64,000 nt of DNA. Source: 2-12-FULL-35-15 sp036386835 (GTDB lineage: Bacteria; Bacteroidota; Bacteroidia; 2-12-FULL-35-15). Positions 54,134 through 60,865 of this stretch are shown here, one piece after another (the first letter of the stretch is position 1; every line of letters begins with the position of its first letter). The notes under the pieces were generated by a model that worked only from the letters and a program-made list of their open reading frames with translations, had not been told where the DNA came from and ran no database searches. The stretch is from the NCBI GenBank assembly GCA_036386835.1, contig DASVUX010000027.1, positions 1-64,000 on the forward strand. Reading direction: 5' to 3'. The position numbers were made by a program, and so were the translations under genes.

Positions 54134-55311
54134 TTTTCCAGGGTTCGGTGATAAAGCTGATGGAATCTCTCTGAAACTTTTTCATAACTGAAGTTCTCTC
54201 CTGCATAATCAGCAAGCGTCTTTCGGCTGAAAATACCGCCTTTGATGCCGGTGATCATTTTATCCATGGCAGCGGTAAGTGCTTTTTCATCCTTAACATC
54301 CACAAGGATTCCCTTGTCATGGGAAAGGTGCTCATGGATGCCTCCGGCCCTTGAAGAGATCACAGGCAGCCCGCTTGCAAAAGCTTCGATAATAACCACA
54401 GGAAGGTTCTCATAATTGCTGAACATTAAAAAACAATCTGACTTCCGCATCATTTCCGCCACTTTCACGGTTGTTTTTGTTCCTTCGAAGAAAACGAATG
54501 TATTATAAATGCCCAGCGCGGCGGCCAGTTCAACATGCGGTGCTGTATCACCATCACCTGCAAACACGCACTCAAAATCATTCCGGAGGTTTGATAATTC
54601 TGCAATTGCACGGAGCATCCCGGAAATGTTTTTATGGCTGTCATCCAATGTGGAGATGTGAAGAAACCTTGTCTTGCCGGTGGAAGGTCTTTCAGCAGGC
54701 GGATAAAAGACCTTTGTATCCACAACATTGTAAACCACCTGGTAGTTCCCACGGATCCCTTTGCTGATCATCGCGTTCCGAAGGTCGACTGAAACAGGGC
54801 AGATGAATGAAGCACTCTTTGCAATGATCCCCGAAAGCATCCTTTCGTTTAAGGACCGGTGAATGTTTTTCGAGGGGAGGTAAGCCGTGCTGTGCTCGCA
54901 GATGATATAAGGGACCTTGTATTCCTTGTTGATGCACCATGCCGCAAAGCCGGAAGGATAGAGGATGTTGTGGTGCACTATATCGGGTTGCCCCGAACGC
55001 TCAAATGCTGCCCGGATCCCGATAGTATATGCTTTTTTCAGGCGGGAAAGCTTCTGAAATGAAGAGATGAGGGGAATGCGGCTGTTAACTTTTTTATAAT
55101 AAACATTGATCGTGAGCACATTGTTGATCCGTTGTTCCGTGATCTCGAATAAGCCTTTACATGTAGCATCCGGCCAGACATTCAATGCTGTTACCTCTGA
55201 GTTTAAAGCCACGGCTTCCGCATGCTTCTGGACGAAATTGCCGAGCGTGGGCAATACCCTGTTAGGATACCAGCCGGAAAGAAAGAGGATCTTCAGCTTT
55301 TGTTCTTTCAC
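54130..55311 (-). CDS. Glycosyltransferase family 4, GTG start
   Basis: 393 residues, GT-B fold. N-terminal Rossmann half: LKILFLSGWYPNRVLPTLG and LGNFVQKHAEAVAL. C-terminal half with the nucleotide-sugar site: GDGDTAPHVELAAALG, VFFEGTKTTVKVAEMM, SNYENLPVVIIEAFASGLPV and SSRAGGIHEH, the E-x7-E pattern of GT4. It adds a sugar to a surface glycan precursor. The first codon is GTG at 55311, directly after the copA stop, with no intervening base; no ATG gives a better N terminus. Overlaps the flippase gene by four bases. Confidence 0.88.
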   Translation of the reverse strand: MKEQKLKILFLSGWYPNRVLPTLGNFVQKHAEAVALNSEVTALNVWPDATCKGLFEITEQRINNVLTINVYYKKVNSRIPLISSFQKLSRLKKAYTIGIRAAFERSGQPDIVHHNILYPSGFAAWCINKEYKVPYIICEHSTAYLPSKNIHRSLNERMLSGIIAKSASFICPVSVDLRNAMISKGIRGNYQVVYNVVDTKVFYPPAERPSTGKTRFLHISTLDDSHKNISGMLRAIAELSNLRNDFECVFAGDGDTAPHVELAAALGIYNTFVFFEGTKTTVKVAEMMRKSDCFLMFSNYENLPVVIIEAFASGLPVISSRAGGIHEHLSHDKGILVDVKDEKALTAAMDKMITGIKGGIFSRKTLADYAGENFSYEKVSERFHQLYHRTLEK

Positions 55312-57450
55312 TTAGTGAAGCTTTTTCGTTTTTAACCGTATGGAATTTCCTATGACAATAACATCGGAAAAAGCCATGGTAAGCGCCCCGATCGTAGGGC
55401 TGAGATAACCAAACGCTGCAACCGGTATGGCAATGATATTATAAAAGAAAGCCCAGAAAAGGTTTTGCCTGATCGTGATCAGCGTATGTTTGCTGACCAG
55501 GTGCGCCTCCGCAAGCTGCGAAAGATCATTGTTTTTAAGCAATACGATCTGCGCTGATTGTATCGCCACCTGTGTGGCATTGCTTAATGAGATCCCTACA
55601 GCCGCTTTGGCAAGGGCTGGAGCATCGTTAATCCCGTCTCCAACCATTACAGTGATGTGTTTACGGCCGAGGTCCTCAAGAACGGAAAGTTTTTGCTCCG
55701 GCATCTGCTCTGAAAATACGGAAGAGATCTTCAGCTCTTTTGCAAGGGCTTCACATTTCTCTTTTTTATCACCGCTAAGCAGTACGGTATTGATCCCGCA
55801 CCTGTGAAAATATTCTACGCTGGCCTTACTGTTTTCCTTTAAAGTATCTTCAAGGTCCACCCCTGCGATCAATATGTTATTCTTCAGCAGGTAAATGCTG
55901 TGAATGTCGGGCCGGCCGGTAATTCCTGCGGCTTTAAAAGAACCTGAATAATAGCTGTTGTTCTTATCATCGGTTGCTGAAAGGCCTGCACCTTTTTCTT
56001 CTTTAACGGAAAAAGACAAAAGGGAGGATGTCTCTTTTAATTCCTTAACAATTGATCTTGCGATCGGATGAGAGGAATGATGCTCAATGGAAAACAGGAT
56101 GTCTTCGGCTTCCTGCCTGGGAGTATTGTTATATAAATGAATGTTCCTGATCTTAAAGTCACCGGTGGTAAGCGTTCCTGTTTTATCGAACACAATGGTA
56201 TCTGCCTTGGCGAATTGCTCCAGTGTGCTTCCCCCTTTAATAAGTATGCCTTTTTTTGCTGCTCTCCCGATCCCAACCATTACGGCAGTAGGAGTTGCAA
56301 GTCCCATGGCGCAGGGGCAGGATACAACCATTACAGCAATGCTGTTCATCATTGCTTCCTGGAAAGGCATGCGTGCAATAAAATAAGAAAGAAGGAAAGT
56401 CAGCACAGCAATCCCGAGCACTACCGGGACAAAGATCGCGCTGATCCTGTCGCCTAATTTCTGTATGTCAGGTTTAGAGAGCTGGGCTTTTTTAACAAGT
56501 TCAATTATCCTGGCAAGCAGCGTTTCATCGCCAACGCTCTCTGCACGCATTCTTATATTTCCATGAACCAGGATCGTTCCCCCAATAACTTTCCCGCGGG
56601 GAGATCTTTCCGCAGGAATGCTTTCGCCCGTCAGCATTGATTCATCAATACCAGCTTCACCCGAAATGATCTCACCGTCCACCGGAACCTGGTCACCTGT
56701 ATTCACCTGCAGGATCGCTCCACGGTGGATCTCTTTATAGGTTACTTCTGAAATCACTTCTTTTCCAAACTGGAGACTGACGAGTTTGGCTTTGGATACT
56801 TTTATCGCGTTCAGTTCTTTAAGTGCTGTGGTTGTCTGTTTTATCGAACGGTGTTCGAAAACATTTCCCAGGAGCACCAGCGTGATAATGGTTGCCGTTG
56901 TCTCGAAGAACATATAATCGTGGACATCAGGTGAATTACCATAGAGGTAGATTCCGGCAATGCTGTAAATAAATGCTGAGGAAGAACCGATAAAGATGAG
57001 TACATCCATGTTCGGGACACCGGTCTTCAGCGATTTCCATGCGCTTCTTCCAAACTGCAGCAGGCCGGTGATAAAAACGGGCAGGCAAAGGAGCAGCTGA
57101 ACAAAAGGTTTATTAAGGATGAAGCCATGGTCAAAGATCATGTGGCTGAAAAAGAGCGGAATTGTAAAGGGCAGAGTGAAGTAAAAATATTTTTCCACCT
57201 CTGATATTTTTCCTTCATTTTCTTCCCGGGTTTTACTGTCTACCACTTTATACCCGATCGAATGGATGCCTTCAATAACTGAATTTAACTGCTTTTTGTC
57301 AGTAAGAATGAATGAGGCTTCCCCGGTTGCGAAGTTAACGTGCACATCTTTCAATCCGCGTTTCTTCAGGTCTTTGGTAATTCCCAAAGCGCAATTTGCG
57401 CAGTCCATCCCTTCGACTAATAATGTAATATGGTTTGTTTCGGAACCCAT
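55312..57450 (-). CDS. copA: Copper-transporting P1B-type ATPase
   Basis: 712 residues. Pumps Cu(I) out of the cytoplasm. One N-terminal heavy-metal-associated domain with GMDCANCALG (Cys17 and Cys20). Eight membrane helices, with the metal-gating CPC in VMVVSCPCAMGLATPTAV. Actuator loop TGES in DESMLTGESIPAERSP. Phosphorylation site FDKTGTLTTG and hinge VGDGINDAPALA. The HP dipeptide in HSSHPIARSIVKE is typical for copper ATPases. A perfect -7 box lies eight bases before the ATG. No copper regulator gene or chaperone lies nearby; instead it is followed without gap by a glycan cluster. Confidence 0.95.
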   Translation of the reverse strand: MGSETNHITLLVEGMDCANCALGITKDLKKRGLKDVHVNFATGEASFILTDKKQLNSVIEGIHSIGYKVVDSKTREENEGKISEVEKYFYFTLPFTIPLFFSHMIFDHGFILNKPFVQLLLCLPVFITGLLQFGRSAWKSLKTGVPNMDVLIFIGSSSAFIYSIAGIYLYGNSPDVHDYMFFETTATIITLVLLGNVFEHRSIKQTTTALKELNAIKVSKAKLVSLQFGKEVISEVTYKEIHRGAILQVNTGDQVPVDGEIISGEAGIDESMLTGESIPAERSPRGKVIGGTILVHGNIRMRAESVGDETLLARIIELVKKAQLSKPDIQKLGDRISAIFVPVVLGIAVLTFLLSYFIARMPFQEAMMNSIAVMVVSCPCAMGLATPTAVMVGIGRAAKKGILIKGGSTLEQFAKADTIVFDKTGTLTTGDFKIRNIHLYNNTPRQEAEDILFSIEHHSSHPIARSIVKELKETSSLLSFSVKEEKGAGLSATDDKNNSYYSGSFKAAGITGRPDIHSIYLLKNNILIAGVDLEDTLKENSKASVEYFHRCGINTVLLSGDKKEKCEALAKELKISSVFSEQMPEQKLSVLEDLGRKHITVMVGDGINDAPALAKAAVGISLSNATQVAIQSAQIVLLKNNDLSQLAEAHLVSKHTLITIRQNLFWAFFYNIIAIPVAAFGYLSPTIGALTMAFSDVIVIGNSIRLKTKKLH

Positions 57451-57458
57451 CAGTACTG

Positions 57459-57466
57459 CAAATTTA
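57459..57466 (-). promoter_or_regulatory. -7 box TAAATTTG of copA
   Basis: Perfect TAnnTTTG, eight bases before the copA ATG. No clear -33 box. Spacing predicts a near-leaderless transcript. Confidence 0.45.
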
Positions 57467-57598
57467 GGAAATTAAGCGGGTTTATTGCAGCATTCAGAAT
57501 AAGCTTCCCGCTGAAATCAGTGCAAAAGAAACCGGCATGTAGCGGATTTTGTTTATGGTTAACAGGCCTCCTATTCGGCTGCAGCCGTGGCGCGCCAG

Positions 57599-57797
57599 GT
57601 TGCGCCCGGGGCAAGCTTCTTGCGAAAAAAATCGTTAAATAAAAGTGGCATTTCAAACTCCTTTTTATTTGGCCAATGGGGCCCTTCGACTCCACTCGTT
57701 GCGCTCAGGGCATGCTTCTCGCGAAAAATAGTGCAAAAAAAAATCCTGCAAAATGCAGGATTTTTTTGGGTGGCCAATGGGGCTCGAACCCACGACC
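57599..57797. repeat. ~100 bp tandem duplication including the 3' end of tRNA-His
   Basis: A GTTGCGC to GCGAAAAA segment at 57599-57632 recurs at 57698-57729. The tRNA-His acceptor-end sequence GGCCAATGGGGC (57772-57783) recurs at 57671-57682. Both pairs are about 100 bp apart, so one unit of ~100 bp was duplicated. The copy keeps only the last dozen bases of the tRNA. Between the partial copies, AAATAAAA and TTTTTATTT may be a decayed terminator. Confidence 0.6.
57735..57767 (-). terminator. Terminator of tRNA-His
   Basis: TCCTGCA and TGCAGGA (57744-57750, 57754-57760) form a stem with a 3-base loop, flanked by A- and T-runs. On the reverse strand nine T follow the hairpin, directly after the tRNA. 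Confidence 0.88.
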
Positions 57798-57843
57798 CTC
57801 GGTACCACAAACCGATATTCTAACCAACTGAACTATGGCCACC
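57769..57843 (-). tRNA. tRNA-His (anticodon GTG)
   Basis: Reverse strand, cloverleaf intact. Acceptor stem GTGGCCA pairs with TGGCCAC; an extra 5' G at 57843 faces the C discriminator, the identity signature of bacterial tRNA-His. The anticodon stem TCGGT/ACCGA encloses TTGTGGT with anticodon GTG. The T arm is GTGGGTTCGAGCCCC. CCA is not encoded exactly; the DNA reads CCAAA after the stem. Followed by its own terminator. Confidence 0.96.
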
Positions 57844-57921
57844 ATGAAATTAAGGCTGCAAATATACCATTTTTTATAATTTCTGCTAGCAAAGAGTAAA
57901 AATTCTTTAAAAGAGAGATGA

Positions 57922-58060
57922 ATGTCATTTTGGAGCAGGACTTGTCCATGGGATCCCTGAAAACTCGACTCAACTTGACCCGGTAAAAAGCTGCTTCCGG
58001 AGTACCAGCCCAGTGATTCGTTTCAAATGCTGTTATTTTGAATGAAACACCAGGTTTGGA
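57922..58060. repeat. Imperfect direct repeat, copy 1
   Basis: Shares ordered blocks with 59627-59778: ATGTCATTTTGG, TTGTCCATGG, ATCCC, GAAAA, CTCAACTT, CCCGG and TTTTGAATGAAA. It lies between tRNA-His and the 3' end of the TPR-like gene. The element's -7 box equivalent reads TTATTTTG here, against TAATTTTG in copy 2. No coding potential. Confidence 0.7.
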
Positions 58061-58097
58061 AAATAATTTATAGACTCCTTAAGGATTGCTCAGAAGT

Positions 58098-59570
58098 TCA
58101 CAAACCAGACTTCCCAGTATCCGACTTCCGCGATAGCCAATCATGAAAGGGAATAAGCTCCGGGGTAAAATACTCCCAGGAAACATGTGTATTCTTTACC
58201 GACAATTGTTTATGCATTTTTGAAAGCACCTTGTTTCCGGGATCATATTCAAAATTATTTTTTTCCATCTCCAGCAGGCATTTCAGGATCAAACGGTCAC
58301 GCTCTTTTATTTTCTTGTCGGCTTTATTTCTTTCAACATATTTCCTTAATGCTTCCAGTGTTCTGGAGGCATCTGTGAGCTTATTTAATTCAATCAATAA
58401 CTGAACATTTAAAATACGAAGGATGATATTCCATTCATATTTGTCTCTTTCTACTTCCAGAGGTTTAGAAACAATTAGTAAAGATTGTTTAAAGTTTTTC
58501 GTTTTAAAAAGTAAAAGGGCTTTAAAGAAAGTATATTTTGCTTTTCTAAAAAGACCGCAAACCTCAGTAGGATATGTGAGTAAGTGATCAATTAACTCTT
58601 CTGATCTTTCATTTCTATTTGTATAAAAAGAAACAAAAAATTCAACTTCGTAACAAATGATTATATCCAGACTGTTAGGTGTGAAATATGTTCTTGCTTT
58701 AAGGACGTATTTCTCTGCAGATTTTAAATCCCCCACAAATACTGAATAATGACTTAAGTTGTCATAAGCAAATCCCACCCTTTTTTTTCTATAAACAGAT
58801 GGATGTCTTTCCATTAGTTTTATAAGAAGCTTACATTCTTTCACTGCATTAGGATAGTCTTTCTTTTGCTCAGAAAGTGCAAACTTCATTATGTGTAAAT
58901 AATAATTAACCTGTTGAGACTTCGTTTCAGCATAATAAGCTTCTATCTTCTTAATTGAAAAAACGAGATTGTTATAGAGTTCCTTTTTCGAATTAACTTT
59001 TATTGTTGTCGCATCTAATATAAATTGGTGATAGATGTGCATAGCTGTATTTAACGCTTCATTACACTTAGAATAAAAATCAATTTCTTTGGTTGCTTTT
59101 TCGAATCCGATGCTGTCTCCTAAGCCTCCTAAAATGAATTTCTTAAAGATTAATGCTTCCACTAAGGGTGGAAATATCTCGTACTCCTTTGCCTTCCGAA
59201 TAACCTGGTTTAAAATATGCGTAATTGTTCCGATCTTATTTTTTGTCAGGTTTTGTTGAAGCATTTTGCAAAGGAGTATTTGCTTTTTTACCTCGAAATG
59301 TACCCTGTCGAACTCACAATATGTTCCTGAAATAAATTCTTCATCCATCATTAAGGCATCCAGGCTCATTTCGAAAATGCGGGATTTGGTTTTGTTCAAA
59401 GCCATTTTGCTTGAATGTAAAATTGCTTTGCCGCCTGACAAGGCCTCAAATACCTCCATTGTTTTGCTTCCTTCCCCAGTCGAAATATTCTTCCTGAGAT
59501 AGCGGGAGATCGCCCTCTGCTCTGCAGGCTGCAGGTTCGCAACGAAGTTGTCAATAAATGAATTAGCCAT
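58098..59570 (-). CDS. TPR-like cytoplasmic protein of unknown function
   Basis: 490 residues, no signal peptide or membrane helix. From about residue 100 onwards the chain looks like tandem helix pairs of a TPR-type solenoid (KKDYPNAVKECKLLIKLMER, VFVGDLKSAEKYVLKARTYF, KTNKLTDASRTLEALRKY-like). The N terminus ANSFIDNFVANLQPAEQRAI is helical and begins with a conserved-looking FIDNF. Strongly Lys/Asn-rich and AT-rich compared with neighbours. I do not recognise a named family. A regulatory or scaffold role next to the two T9SS cargo genes is inferred only from position. It lies between the two direct repeats and reads away from the surface-protein genes. Confidence 0.75.
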   Translation of the reverse strand: MANSFIDNFVANLQPAEQRAISRYLRKNISTGEGSKTMEVFEALSGGKAILHSSKMALNKTKSRIFEMSLDALMMDEEFISGTYCEFDRVHFEVKKQILLCKMLQQNLTKNKIGTITHILNQVIRKAKEYEIFPPLVEALIFKKFILGGLGDSIGFEKATKEIDFYSKCNEALNTAMHIYHQFILDATTIKVNSKKELYNNLVFSIKKIEAYYAETKSQQVNYYLHIMKFALSEQKKDYPNAVKECKLLIKLMERHPSVYRKKRVGFAYDNLSHYSVFVGDLKSAEKYVLKARTYFTPNSLDIIICYEVEFFVSFYTNRNERSEELIDHLLTYPTEVCGLFRKAKYTFFKALLLFKTKNFKQSLLIVSKPLEVERDKYEWNIILRILNVQLLIELNKLTDASRTLEALRKYVERNKADKKIKERDRLILKCLLEMEKNNFEYDPGNKVLSKMHKQLSVKNTHVSWEYFTPELIPFHDWLSRKSDTGKSGL

Positions 59571-59626
59571 AAAAGAGTGTGTTTCTGTCTTCTAAAAATA
59601 CGATAAAACAGGGAGAAGATACAGGG

Positions 59627-59778
59627 ATGTCATTTTGGGGTATGATTTGTCCATGGCATCCCGGAAAATTCGGCTCAACTTTCCCCCGGATAAAAAAGGA
59701 GGCTTCATGAAATGACACAGGCAATAATGATTCATTTAAAATGTTGTAATTTTGAATGAAAGCACCACGGCTCCGAAC
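59627..59778. repeat. Imperfect direct repeat, copy 2, with promoter box
   Basis: Second copy of the element at 57922. It lies between the divergent TPR-like and type B genes. It carries a perfect -7 box TAATTTTG (59747-59754), 86 bp before the type B start at 59841, so this copy may hold that gene's promoter. Confidence 0.7.
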
Positions 59779-59840
59779 AGTGGTTGATTATAAATTAATA
59801 ATCTTATTAATTGAATAACCTTTAAGTAATTCTTAACACC

Positions 59841-60854
59841 TTGCAGCGTTTATATTTATTAATTATTCTGGTAATTGTTTCATTAAGGGGATTATCTCAG
59901 AGAGATAGCTATGCGTGCTTAGATAATCAAGGTATTTACAAACTTGATGTGTTACAATGCGATACTCAGTTTGTTGGATACACTGGTATTAATTTAACTG
60001 ATATTGCATTGACAACCTCCAGGAACCTATACGGAATAGATTTTTATACATTATATAAAATAGATACCTTAAATGCCGCGCTTACCTATGTCGCAAATAT
60101 TGATGTCGGAGGAGGCGGTTTTAATTCATTAATTGCTTTGAATGATGATTATTTATTAGCCATATATACTAATTCTGAGATCTATAAAATAAATACTCAG
60201 AATGGTATTAAATCCCTAGTTGGTACCTGTGGATATATTCCTGCAGGGGATCTTACTTTTTACAAGGGGTGTTTTTTTATGGCAGATATAAATAATAGTT
60301 TAATCAAAATTAAATTAAGCGATAATTACACTTCTGTAATTTCAGTTGAAAACATTGGGCAAATGAATACTGAAACCCATACTATTTATGGCATTTTAAC
60401 TGTTGGGAATGCATCCTGTGAAGAAGATAACTTAAAATTGTTCGCTTTTGAGGATTGGAGAATTTATATAGTAGACCCAAACAATGCTTCATGTACTTTG
60501 TATTGTGACTCTATTTATCCGGGAGGTGCTATGGGCGCAACATCCTTGGCAGAGATTCAGTTTCAGGGGCATGAAGGATTGTTAGATATTCCCAACATAT
60601 TTACGCCAAATGATGATGGAATCAATGATTTTATAACATCACCTAAAATGTATGGAATTTTAGAGATCAATATTGAAATCTTTGATCGATGGGGTATGAA
60701 TGTTTTTTCAGATAGCAATAATGAATTAAAATGGGACGGTAAAACTAAATCGTCTTCATTATGTAACGCAGGTGTTTATTTTTATATAATTTCTTACATA
60801 AATTATTGTAATAAGGAGTTAACGTCAAAAGGCTTTATTCAATTGATAAGATAA
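59841..60854 (+). CDS. Small T9SS type B cargo, TTG start
   Basis: 337 residues. The only fitting start is TTG 59841; a stop lies 15 bp upstream in frame and no ATG comes before the signal peptide (LYLLIILVIVSLRGLSQ). The body looks like a small beta-propeller (GIYKLDVLQCDTQFVG, NLYGIDFYTLYKID, TNSEIYKINTQNGIKS, CFFMADINNSLIKIKL). From residue ~249 comes the type B sorting domain IPNIFTPNDDGINDFI to the end GFIQLIR. AT-rich. It is followed after 11 bp by the S74-domain gene, with which it forms an operon. Confidence 0.85.
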   Translation: MQRLYLLIILVIVSLRGLSQRDSYACLDNQGIYKLDVLQCDTQFVGYTGINLTDIALTTSRNLYGIDFYTLYKIDTLNAALTYVANIDVGGGGFNSLIALNDDYLLAIYTNSEIYKINTQNGIKSLVGTCGYIPAGDLTFYKGCFFMADINNSLIKIKLSDNYTSVISVENIGQMNTETHTIYGILTVGNASCEEDNLKLFAFEDWRIYIVDPNNASCTLYCDSIYPGGAMGATSLAEIQFQGHEGLLDIPNIFTPNDDGINDFITSPKMYGILEINIEIFDRWGMNVFSDSNNELKWDGKTKSSSLCNAGVYFYIISYINYCNKELTSKGFIQLIR

Positions 60855-60865
60855 ATCTTATCTCT

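Noticed and set aside
57769..58060. Genomic island inserted at tRNA-His.
   Set aside because: The AT-rich block abuts the tRNA 5' side rather than its 3' end, there is no integrase, and no matching attachment site was found on the right.
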